Shown here: in pieces, positions 6,310-12,580 of the stretch | Layout of the letters: each line of letters begins with the position of its first letter | How positions within the stretch are numbered: the stretch's first letter is position 1 | Assembly (NCBI GenBank): GCA_964501945.1 | Contig: CAZCTY010000028.1 | Coordinates: forward strand, 1-12,806 | Source: 21-14-0-10-32-9 sp964501945 | Lineage (GTDB): Archaea > Nanobdellota > Nanobdellia > Woesearchaeales > 21-14-0-10-32-9 | DNA: 12,806 bases | Direction: 5' to 3' | Made by a program: the position numbers and the translations under genes | Notes under the pieces: generated by a model | The model's database searches: none | Seen by the model: only the letters and a program-made list of their open reading frames with translations | Told to the model about the DNA's origin: nothing

Positions 6310-6312
6310 AAC

Positions 6313-6762
6313 ATGAATACTTTAGACGAAAAAGACATTAAAATACTTGAATTATTGAAAGAAGACAGTAGTTTAACGACTAGGCAAATAGCAAAGAAAA
6401 CACTCATACCAATAACGACTGTGCACCACAGAGTAAAAAAGCTAAAAGCAGAGAAGTACATTAAGAAATACACGGTTAATCTAGATTATAAAAAACTTGG
6501 AAAAGGATTTACAGCAATAATACTTGTTAGCTGTGATTACAAAACACTACGAGAAGCAAAACGAGATCAACACAAACTCGCAAAAGAAATAAGCATCATG
6601 AAAGAAGTAGAAAAAGTCGACATCGTAACAGGCGGAACAGACATGGTTGTTCGAGTCAGAGTAAAAGATGTTGAAGAATACGACTCATTCCTTCTAAAGA
6701 AATTTCAAAGAATAACAGGAATAGATAAAACACAATCACTTATCGTGATACATGAGAGTTGA
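6313..6762 (+). CDS. Lrp/AsnC-family transcriptional regulator
   Basis: A 149-aa regulator. The N-terminal helix-turn-helix spans about residues 5-50 (LDEKDIKILELLKEDSSLTT, RQIAKKTLIPITTVHHRVKKLK), followed by the KKYTVNLDYKKLG linker. The C-terminal RAM domain (about 65-145) has the GGTDMVVRVRV motif that in this family shapes the amino-acid effector pocket and dimer contacts. The length is standard. It is divergent from asnA, which points to control of asparagine synthesis by asparagine or a related amino acid, as E. coli AsnC does for asnA. The effector and target are inference from synteny. It also leads a run with a GNAT enzyme and a histidine phosphatase, with very short spacing. Confidence 0.9.
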   Translation: MNTLDEKDIKILELLKEDSSLTTRQIAKKTLIPITTVHHRVKKLKAEKYIKKYTVNLDYKKLGKGFTAIILVSCDYKTLREAKRDQHKLAKEISIMKEVEKVDIVTGGTDMVVRVRVKDVEEYDSFLLKKFQRITGIDKTQSLIVIHES

Positions 6763-6769
6763 ACTAAAA

Positions 6770-7300
6770 ATGATAAGACTAGAAAGACCAAACACTAAAT
6801 TCAAAGAAACATATATTGATGCCGTAAAAGAAATTCAAAATAAAGGCGCAGATAATGAATCAAACGAACAATACTTAAAACAAAATGTGGAAGACTTACA
6901 ACACAATTTTGAAGAATTTGTTAAAGACCAATTAGAAACACATAAAGGATTAGATGAAGGAAGGGTTCCAAACACTAATTTCTGGATAATAGATAAAAAC
7001 GACGAATACTGTGGAAGAATATCATTAAGACACTACCTAAATGAAAAACTAGAAAGATTCGGAGGACACATAGGATACGACATAATACCTTCAAAAAGAG
7101 GAAAAAGTTATGCAACAAAAGCATTAACACTTTGCCTAGAAGAAGCAAAGAAACTAGGACTTGAAAAAGTCATGCTAACCTGCGACAATGATAATATACC
7201 TTCAATAAAAATCATAGAACGAAATGGAGGAATGATGCAAGACAAAATAAAACACAAAGAAGACGTTCTAACTATACGATATTCTATAGAATTAAAATGA
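6770..7300 (+). CDS. GNAT acetyltransferase (COG3981-like)
   Basis: A 176-aa acetyl-CoA-dependent N-acetyltransferase. It starts MIRLERPNTKFKETYIDAV, as COG3981 members do. The middle is VPNTNFWIIDKNDEYCGRIS and LRHYLNEKLERFGGHIGYDI. Acetyl-CoA-binding motif A is IPSKRGKSYATKALTLCLEEAK, then VMLTCDNDNIPSIKIIERNGG. The usual RGKGYAT is RGKSYAT here, a small change in the pyrophosphate loop. ATG 6770 is chosen from the family start; the in-frame ATG 6752 would overlap the end of the regulator gene and cannot be excluded. The TGA overlaps the start of the phosphatase gene (ATGA). Substrate unknown. Confidence 0.85.
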   Translation: MIRLERPNTKFKETYIDAVKEIQNKGADNESNEQYLKQNVEDLQHNFEEFVKDQLETHKGLDEGRVPNTNFWIIDKNDEYCGRISLRHYLNEKLERFGGHIGYDIIPSKRGKSYATKALTLCLEEAKKLGLEKVMLTCDNDNIPSIKIIERNGGMMQDKIKHKEDVLTIRYSIELK

Positions 7301-7878
7301 AACTCTACATTATAAGACACCCAGTAACCGAGTCCAATATTAAACGAATTACACAAGGATGGGCAGACTCACCATTAATACCTGAAAGCATGAAACTAGC
7401 AGAAGAACATGGAAAAAACTTGAAAAATAAACAAATAAATAAGATATACACAAGCGACCTTGGAAGATGTGTTCAAACAAGCAACATAATAAATGAATTA
7501 TTAAAAGTTGAAATAATAAAAACAAAGGAACTAAGAGAACAAAACCTAGGAATATATAACGGAGTTCATAAAGATATAATAAAAAAATACTTTGACGAAC
7601 ACGACCACCAAGCAAAACCACCAGAAGGTGAGAGCTTTAAAGAAATGAAAACGAGAGTATTAAATTTCATAAAACAACTAGAACAAGAAAATAAAGAAGA
7701 AACAATCTTAATAGTAACACATACAGGATGCCTTGAAGGAATAATGCAAGAAGCATTAAAAGAACCTTTAAATTCAAAAGAATGCAAAACAAAACCTGAA
7801 AATATTTATTTATTTGAAATAAAAGAAGGAATGATTAAAATTCTCAAACAAGAAAGTACAAAAATCATTTCTTCTTAA
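7297..7878 (+). CDS. Histidine phosphatase superfamily protein (phosphoglycerate-mutase-like)
   Basis: A 193-aa branch 1 histidine phosphatase (CobC/GpmB-like), which uses a phosphohistidine intermediate. Catalytic H8 lies in IIRHPVTESN, with R7 before it. R57 is in SDLGRCVQT, the acid/base E81 in LREQNLGIYNG, and the second catalytic His H142 in VTHTGCLEG. The signature is RHP rather than the usual RHG, but all four catalytic residues are present. It overlaps the acetyltransferase stop by ATGA and so is probably translated with it. Its 3' end overlaps by 14 bp the convergent methyltransferase gene. Likely a small-molecule phosphatase; the substrate is not clear. Confidence 0.88.
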   Translation: MKLYIIRHPVTESNIKRITQGWADSPLIPESMKLAEEHGKNLKNKQINKIYTSDLGRCVQTSNIINELLKVEIIKTKELREQNLGIYNGVHKDIIKKYFDEHDHQAKPPEGESFKEMKTRVLNFIKQLEQENKEETILIVTHTGCLEGIMQEALKEPLNSKECKTKPENIYLFEIKEGMIKILKQESTKIISS

Positions 7879-8590
7879 CAACATAAATTAACCTATATGT
7901 ATTTTTAGATGGTTTTTTCAAAATGCCATTAAGATCTTCCGCGTCCATTTTTTCAAGAATTTTGAAATGTTTCTTTAACTCTTTTTCAACACTCCCCACA
8001 CTAAAAATTCTCTCAGAAAATTTATATTCGTTCAGTTCATACTTGTCATTTTTAATTTTTTCAAAGATATGAAAATTCCAAATTAATTTATTTCCTTTAA
8101 CAATCGCTTTATCCCACATGAAACCAAACTTTTCTTTTGAAAAAATACTCCAAGACTTAGCTTTTTCAAGCATTAAAGGAGTGTACATATCAAAAACCAA
8201 AATCCCATCATCTTCTAAATGATTATGAACTGTTTTGAATGTTTGCTTCCATTGATTAAAATTATCTAAGAAATTAATGGAATCAAAAATAGAGAAAATA
8301 ACATCGAAGTTTTTGTCGAATTTAAAATTGTGCATACTTGATGAAATTAAATTAGCACGAGGAATCTTTTTCCTTGCTAAAGAAACATATTTAGGCTCCA
8401 CATCTAAGCCTGAAAGAACATATTTTTTTGGAAAATTCTTCAAAACATTACCATTACCAACACCCAATTCTAAAACTGATTTAGCACCTTTATTGTACTT
8501 ATTAATAAGCCTTAGAACTATGCTTGCCCTTGTGCGAGCAGCTTTTACATCAGCCAAATCATCCCAATAATCACCGAAATCTTTTACCAT
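7865..8590 (-). CDS. Class I SAM-dependent methyltransferase
   Basis: A 241-aa methyltransferase. It begins MVKDFGDYWDDLADVKAART, the usual opening of this type. Motif I is SVLELGVGNGNVL (about 38-50), strand 2 ends in GLDVEPKYV, strand 4 is FDVIFSIFDSINFLDN, and the LEDDGILVFDMYTP block follows. The C-terminal half (IWNFHIFEKI, YKFSERIFSVGSVEKEL) resembles the substrate-lid region of the YjhP/CrmM group. The start is supported by a TATA box 25-30 nt upstream, which predicts a leaderless transcript. It is divergent from the AAA_33 kinase and convergent with the histidine phosphatase. Substrate unknown. Confidence 0.85.
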   Translation of the reverse strand: MVKDFGDYWDDLADVKAARTRASIVLRLINKYNKGAKSVLELGVGNGNVLKNFPKKYVLSGLDVEPKYVSLARKKIPRANLISSSMHNFKFDKNFDVIFSIFDSINFLDNFNQWKQTFKTVHNHLEDDGILVFDMYTPLMLEKAKSWSIFSKEKFGFMWDKAIVKGNKLIWNFHIFEKIKNDKYELNEYKFSERIFSVGSVEKELKKHFKILEKMDAEDLNGILKKPSKNTYRLIYVVKKK

Positions 8591-8614
8591 AATAATATAA
8601 TAGAATCTTTTTTA

Positions 8615-8622
8615 TTTAAATA
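8615..8622 (-). promoter_or_regulatory. TATA box of the second methyltransferase
   Basis: TATTTAAA on the minus strand is centred 28 nt before ATG 8590, giving a leaderless mRNA. It is part of a divergent promoter region with the box at 8654-8661. Confidence 0.6.
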
Positions 8623-8653
8623 GTATTGGTTTGAAAATAAAAAACTCGCAACA

Positions 8654-8661
8654 TTTAAATA
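8654..8661 (+). promoter_or_regulatory. TATA box of the AAA_33 kinase/upstream ORF
   Basis: TTTAAATA begins 29 nt before ATG 8683, the leaderless position for the 14-codon upstream ORF, and 70 nt before the kinase start at 8724. Confidence 0.55.
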
Positions 8662-8682
8662 AAACCTTTCGAATTTAAAAAA

Positions 8683-8727
8683 ATGTTAAAATTACAAATT
8701 TCCAAGGAAAAAAATAATTCAAAATGA
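8683..8727 (+). CDS. 14-codon upstream ORF (leader peptide candidate) overlapping the kinase start
   Basis: ATG 8683 opens a 14-codon ORF (MLKLQISKEKNNSK) whose TGA at 8725-8727 overlaps the kinase ATG 8724 as ATGA. The TATA box at 8654 would make it the first, leaderless ORF of the transcript. It could couple translation of the kinase, which has no well-placed SD of its own (AAGGA lies 15 nt upstream). It may be chance in AT-rich DNA. Confidence 0.35.
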   Translation: MLKLQISKEKNNSK

Positions 8728-9278
8728 CTAGAAAAAACAAAAAACTATTGTTATTTGCTGGGCTTCCTGGGACCGGGAAGAGTTATTGCGCTAGTATTCT
8801 TAATAATAAATTAAAATCTTATTATTTTGATTCTGATAAGTTCGCAAAGGATGTTTCTATGAAGAACTTTGACTTCAAGAAAGCAAGTGACTCCGAGTTA
8901 CTAGACTGGAGAATTGAATCTCAAAAAAATAAAATAAAGATAATAAAAGAACTTTTCAAGGAACACGATATAATTATTATTGATACTTGTCTTGATTTAA
9001 TAGAGAGCAGAAAATTGTATTTTGAACTTGATGAAATATGTGAAGTCATTGTAATTGAAGTTCGATGCGATGAAGAAATAGTTAAGACGCGAATATTTGA
9101 AAAAGAACATGATGAAGATAGACAAGTTGGAACCCCTCAGAGTCGATTTGAAATATATAAGAAAATGAAACAAGATTGGAAAGACATTGAATGGAAAAAT
9201 CATTTCGTTGTGAATAGCGAAGATGGTGTTGAAGAACAAATAAATAAATTTATCAATAATTATAAATTAAATTATTAA
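8724..9278 (+). CDS. P-loop kinase, AAA_33/COG0645-like
   Basis: A 184-aa P-loop NTPase of the small predicted-kinase type. Walker A is LLFAGLPGTGKS (about residues 8-20). It is followed by the typical YYFDSDKFAKD, where the acidic DSD gives the Walker B-like Asp or substrate base. Strand 3 is IIIIDTCLDLIESRKLYF, and the lid block is VIVIEVRCDEEIVKTRIFEKE with DRQVGTPQSRFEIYKKMK. Such proteins phosphorylate nucleosides, small molecules, tRNA isopentenyl-type or peptide substrates; chloramphenicol phosphotransferase and zeta toxins are distant relatives. No zeta-specific features were seen. Its 3' end overlaps by 4 bp the AAA_28 gene on the other strand. Confidence 0.82.
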   Translation: MTRKNKKLLLFAGLPGTGKSYCASILNNKLKSYYFDSDKFAKDVSMKNFDFKKASDSELLDWRIESQKNKIKIIKELFKEHDIIIIDTCLDLIESRKLYFELDEICEVIVIEVRCDEEIVKTRIFEKEHDEDRQVGTPQSRFEIYKKMKQDWKDIEWKNHFVVNSEDGVEEQINKFINNYKLNY

Positions 9279-9886
9279 AACTCCCGATCTAATTCTCTTA
9301 ATTTTTCTTGAATGAATTTAATCCTCGAAGATGTATTTTCTTTTTTAACTGATTCATTAAATACAGGAACAATTATTATTTTATAACCTTCAGTTTCATA
9401 AGATTGTCTTAGTTCATCGAATTTTTTTAATCTGATTTCATAAGAATCTCTACCCTCTCCATCAATTGATTTTAATGGCGCACATAGAAAAACTGTTTCT
9501 TCGAAGTTTTTTTGAGATAAAACTTCTTTGATTTTGTCTGAGATATCTACGCCTTGCTCTTTGCAGAATTTTTCTGCTGAGTAAATACTTCTATCAAAGA
9601 AGTATGTTTTAGTCGGATCGTTTGCATCAGATAAGTATTTTGCCGAGATTTCTAGTACTCTCTCAGCTAAGCTCTTTCTGTCTTTTTTACCGTTTATTCC
9701 CATTTCTTTAAGTCTTTTATGAGCTTCCTCTGATGCTTCAGGAATGCAAGTTGCGATAGATTCTAAAGAGGATAAATTTTGAGGAGAATCATCTCTGTGA
9801 CTGTGACCGAATAATAAAGTGCTTTTACCAGACATCCTCGGACCATCGACGATGTATCGTTTCGGAGATTGATTTGAATAAACCAT
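9275..9886 (-). CDS. P-loop NTPase/kinase, AAA_28-like
   Basis: A 203-aa P-loop protein. Walker A is RYIVDGPRMSGKSTL (G15 to S22). The AAA_28 hallmark YFFDRSIYSAEKFCKEQGVD is present, followed by strand ETVFLCAPLKSIDGEGRDSYE, the helix IRLKKFDELRQSYETEGYKI and IIVPVFNESV, then RIKFIQEKL. The family includes the NadR kinase domain and Ttd14. Members are mostly predicted ATPases or kinases of nucleotides or lipids. The start at 9886 is chosen because a TATA box lies 22-29 nt upstream, giving a leaderless mRNA; the in-frame ATG at 9931 would be upstream of that TATA box. It is divergent from the ADP-ribosylglycohydrolase gene. Function unknown; NAD or nucleotide metabolism would fit the neighbours, but that is speculation. 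Confidence 0.82.
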   Translation of the reverse strand: MVYSNQSPKRYIVDGPRMSGKSTLLFGHSHRDDSPQNLSSLESIATCIPEASEEAHKRLKEMGINGKKDRKSLAERVLEISAKYLSDANDPTKTYFFDRSIYSAEKFCKEQGVDISDKIKEVLSQKNFEETVFLCAPLKSIDGEGRDSYEIRLKKFDELRQSYETEGYKIIIVPVFNESVKKENTSSRIKFIQEKLRELDREF

Positions 9887-9907
9887 ATAGTACTCTTGAA
9901 CTACAAA

Positions 9908-9915
9908 TATATAAA
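9908..9915 (-). promoter_or_regulatory. TATA box of the AAA_28 gene
   Basis: TTTATATA on the minus strand is centred about 26 nt before ATG 9886, so the mRNA should be leaderless. Confidence 0.6.
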
Positions 9916-9958
9916 ACTTTTGTTTATTCACTACTTTTTAATGATAAAAAGCGAAAGG

Positions 9959-9966
9959 TTTATAAA
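9959..9966 (+). promoter_or_regulatory. TATA box of the ADP-ribosylglycohydrolase gene
   Basis: TTTATAAA, preceded by the purine-rich GCGAAAGG (BRE-like), begins 30 nt before ATG 9989. This makes that ATG the leaderless start and excludes the in-frame TTG 9896 and ATG 9941. Confidence 0.6.
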
Positions 9967-9988
9967 TTTAGGACGAGTACTTGAAGAC

Positions 9989-10981
9989 ATGATTAAAAAT
10001 AAAGAACAAGTACAGGATTCTATTAAAGGCGCCATAATAGGATGTGCTTGTGGAGATGCATATGGGATGCCTTATGAAGGTCTAACAAAAGAACAGATTA
10101 CGACCTTTCATGGCAAAAAAATAAGTGAAAAATACATAGACTCAGAATATTCTCGACACACTAAAGGTTTAAAAAGAGGATCATATACAGACGATACTCA
10201 ACTCACTCTTGCAACAGTAGAATCTATATTGGAAAAAGAAGACGTGGATGTAGAAGACATAGGTAGAAGATTTGCAGAATTATATAAACATAAAAAATTA
10301 ATCGGCGCAGGAAGATCAACAAAATTCGCACTCAAAAACATAACTAAAGGCGCATCTGCTTATGAGTCCGGGCTCGAAGATGCCTATGGATGCGGAGCTG
10401 CAATGAGAATATCCCCTCTAGCAGCAATATCTGCCGAAGGACACTATAAAAGCATAATAGTTAATCATGTCGCGAGCATAACACATAATAACAAAATAGG
10501 TTTTCAATCAGCATATTTACTAGGCGGTGCAATAAAAACAGTGATGTTTGATGACGATTATTTAGATAAAGAATTATTGAAAAGCAATTTTAAAAACATA
10601 CCTAAGCTAAATAGATTCGATTTTGAGCCCAAAAAATATAGCCTAATAAAAAAAATACACGACAATCTAGACCATATTGATGAACCTATAGATGTTCTAG
10701 CAGAAAAAATTGGCGTGTCAGGATTAGCAAATGAATCTGTTGTATATGCCTTATTTTGTTTTGTGAAAGAACCGCATGATTTTAAAAAACTCATGAATTA
10801 TTCTGTTAGAAATGGCGGCGACACTGATTCAATAGCATCTATGACAGGCACTTTATATGGCGCATTACAAGGATTTTCAAAAATACCTAAATCTTACGTG
10901 ATAAATTTAAAAGACACACATAAAATACAAAAACTTTCAGAAGAATATGCAACATATTCAGTCGACAAGCTCTTTAGATAA
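9989..10981 (+). CDS. ADP-ribosylglycohydrolase (DraG/ARH family)
   Basis: A 330-aa all-helical, di-metal hydrolase that removes ADP-ribose from modified proteins, nucleic acids or small molecules. N-terminal IKGAIIGCACGDAYGMPYEG opens the fold. The first metal motif is GSYTDDTQL (T67, D68, D69) and the second NGGDTDSIASMTGTLYGALQG (D278, D280). GCGAAMRISPLAAI and ITHNNKIGFQSAYLLGGAIK are family blocks. No macro domain is seen. The length is normal, so it should be active. Its 3' end overlaps by 24 bp the convergent gene for a possible ADP-ribosyltransferase, making it a candidate eraser or antidote of that enzyme (inference). Start choice rests on the TATA spacing at 9959. Confidence 0.93.
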   Translation: MIKNKEQVQDSIKGAIIGCACGDAYGMPYEGLTKEQITTFHGKKISEKYIDSEYSRHTKGLKRGSYTDDTQLTLATVESILEKEDVDVEDIGRRFAELYKHKKLIGAGRSTKFALKNITKGASAYESGLEDAYGCGAAMRISPLAAISAEGHYKSIIVNHVASITHNNKIGFQSAYLLGGAIKTVMFDDDYLDKELLKSNFKNIPKLNRFDFEPKKYSLIKKIHDNLDHIDEPIDVLAEKIGVSGLANESVVYALFCFVKEPHDFKKLMNYSVRNGGDTDSIASMTGTLYGALQGFSKIPKSYVINLKDTHKIQKLSEEYATYSVDKLFR

Positions 10982-12463
10982 TCCCACATAGCCCCAATAA
11001 TATTCTAAAGGATCATCTACAAAAATTATTTTATCTCCGTATTTTTTTACAAATCTATTAAATTCGAATTTTTTACCAACATTAATAATTATTTTTTCAA
11101 AAAAATCACCAGGTATTTTATGCTCCACTATACCTTCAGGAAATAAAGAAACATTTTCTTTAAGAATATCATTACTTACAATAGTACCCATAAAATATTT
11201 TCTAAGCTTTAAATGTTTAATTTGATAAAATAAATATTTAAGCATAATATTTTTGTTTGAAAATTGTCTTTGACTTAATAAATATCTAATTTCCGATATT
11301 TGATCATCAGATAAATTATTTTTCGCAACATCAAAAATTTTATCAGGATATGCGCCACTATCTCTAGGATAAAAAACAGAAGCCATATCCAATAAATCTT
11401 TTTTAAAAATAATAAGACAAGGATAATCAAATGTGTCACCTTTTAAATGATAATAAGGACCTCCAACACTAAAAAATATAGCGTGCTCTTGATTTTTTAT
11501 TATCTTCATATATCTTTCTTTTGTATTAGGATCACCTGGATCTGCAAGTAAACAACCAGATTCCAATATATTAATCATTGACGAATATTTACCTACAACA
11601 TGACAAGGTTTTAATTTACCCATAATATTAAAAACTTCTTGATTAGTTAAATTAATAGAATACATATTTATGATAGGGTCTTTTAACACTTGATCAATTT
11701 GTTGTATTTTAGATTTTAATTCACTAATAAAATGTTCAAACCAATTTATTTGATTAGATTTTAAATCGTCTTTTTCATATCTCCTCAATTGCTTTTCAAC
11801 ATCAGCTAACAAATATTTATAATCTTCAGTTAATTCTTTTATTTTTTTCCTATTATGTTGATCATTCGTTAAATTATAATCATTAAAATTATTTGTTTCA
11901 AAAGCTATTTTTAAAAATAATTCATCTAAAAGATGTTTATCTTCTTTAAATTCCATCATTTTTTTATCTAGTTTAACATCTAATTTAATACGCTTATCTA
12001 ATTCTTTTTTTACAACAACCAAATCATTATTAACAACATCAAACATTAAAGAATTCTGAACAATTATTAAATCAGAAAGTTCCCCAAAATTTTTTTTTTT
12101 ATCATTTAAACTTTGATTATTTTTAAACCAAGCAATTTGTTCATTCAAATTTATAATATATTGAGAAAATAGATGTTTTAAATGAATTTTTATCTCTTCG
12201 CGTATACTTAGTTCTCTTAAAAAATGAATAAAAATAGGAGTTAAATCTCTACGAATTTTTATTTCTTCACAAATCTTTTCGTGAATAACATTCAAATTTT
12301 TTTCATCAACATTTTCTTTTATTCTATAACATATATTTAATTTAAATTTAGAAATAGCAAAAATCTTTAATAAAAGTAATTTATTTTTTCTGAAAAAATT
12401 AAGTGAAGTAACTTTTTTGTCAATACCTAATATCCATTTTAAAAATCCCATTTTAAACGCCAT
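10958..12463 (-). CDS. 501-aa protein with helical N-terminal region and C-terminal ADP-ribosyltransferase-like domain
   Basis: I do not recognise a named family. Residues about 40-270 are charged and helical with coiled-coil-like stretches (DLVVVKKELDKRIKLDVKLD, IKELTEDYKYLLADVEKQLR); no signal peptide or clear membrane segment is seen. The C-terminal part, from about 283, looks like an ART/DarT-type fold. CHVVGKYSSMINILESGCLL carries H288 in a strand-helix typical of ARTs. AIFFSVGGPYYHL has Y337/Y338, and FYPRDSGAY has R367. PEGIVEHKIPGDFFEKIIIN carries E443/E447 in the E-x(n)-V-x(n)-IP-x(n)-I pattern that closes many DUF4433-like ARTs. That assignment is inference from pattern and neighbour. 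Sampled ends use mostly TTA for Leu and much ATT for Ile, unlike the CTA/ATA-rich operons at 3365-7878, which may mean transfer. It overlaps the ADP-ribosylglycohydrolase gene tail-to-tail by 24 bp. An alternative start is ATG 12451. Confidence 0.6.
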   Translation of the reverse strand: MAFKMGFLKWILGIDKKVTSLNFFRKNKLLLLKIFAISKFKLNICYRIKENVDEKNLNVIHEKICEEIKIRRDLTPIFIHFLRELSIREEIKIHLKHLFSQYIINLNEQIAWFKNNQSLNDKKKNFGELSDLIIVQNSLMFDVVNNDLVVVKKELDKRIKLDVKLDKKMMEFKEDKHLLDELFLKIAFETNNFNDYNLTNDQHNRKKIKELTEDYKYLLADVEKQLRRYEKDDLKSNQINWFEHFISELKSKIQQIDQVLKDPIINMYSINLTNQEVFNIMGKLKPCHVVGKYSSMINILESGCLLADPGDPNTKERYMKIIKNQEHAIFFSVGGPYYHLKGDTFDYPCLIIFKKDLLDMASVFYPRDSGAYPDKIFDVAKNNLSDDQISEIRYLLSQRQFSNKNIMLKYLFYQIKHLKLRKYFMGTIVSNDILKENVSLFPEGIVEHKIPGDFFEKIIINVGKKFEFNRFVKKYGDKIIFVDDPLEYYWGYVGLSKELVD

Positions 12464-12498
12464 ACCGCGAATTTTTAATTATTTTTTATTTTTATTGC

Positions 12499-12506
12499 TT
12501 ATAAAC
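12499..12506 (-). promoter_or_regulatory. TATA-like box of the 501-aa gene
   Basis: GTTTATAA on the minus strand is centred about 39 nt before ATG 12463, giving a leader of roughly 10-15 nt. The surrounding region (12464-12580) is very AT-rich and holds no gene. Confidence 0.4.
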
Positions 12507-12563
12507 ATTTCTTTTTATAGTTTTTTTAGAAACTTTCAATGATTTAATCAATAAAAACGAATC

Positions 12564-12578
12564 AAAAAATAAAAAAAA
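12564..12578 (-). terminator. T-run terminator after the GTPase gene
   Basis: On the minus strand, two T tracts of 8 and 6 residues (12571-12578 and 12564-12569) start 2 nt after the TAA of the GTPase gene. This is a likely archaeal U-run terminator. Confidence 0.5.
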
Positions 12579-12580
12579 GG

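Noticed and set aside
6219..6473. Minus-strand ORF across the regulator 5' end
   Set aside because: Hydrophobic, Phe-rich translation is the antisense of an AT-rich coding region and covers the promoter palindrome; no coding support.
7108..7787. Minus-strand ORFs opposite the GNAT and phosphatase genes (7108-7356, 7349-7621, 7566-7787)
   Set aside because: They are antisense shadows of well-recognised plus-strand genes.
8724..9278. Zeta-toxin/PezT assignment for the AAA_33 kinase
   Set aside because: Only the general P-loop kinase features are visible, and no epsilon-like antitoxin gene lies next to it; the 14-codon ORF is too short.
9887..9931. ATG 9931 as the AAA_28 gene start
   Set aside because: It lies upstream of the TATA box at 9908-9915 that fits ATG 9886.
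9896..9988. TTG 9896 or ATG 9941 as the ADP-ribosylglycohydrolase start
   Set aside because: Both lie upstream of the TATA box at 9959-9966; ATG 9989 has the leaderless spacing and the family domain begins right after it.
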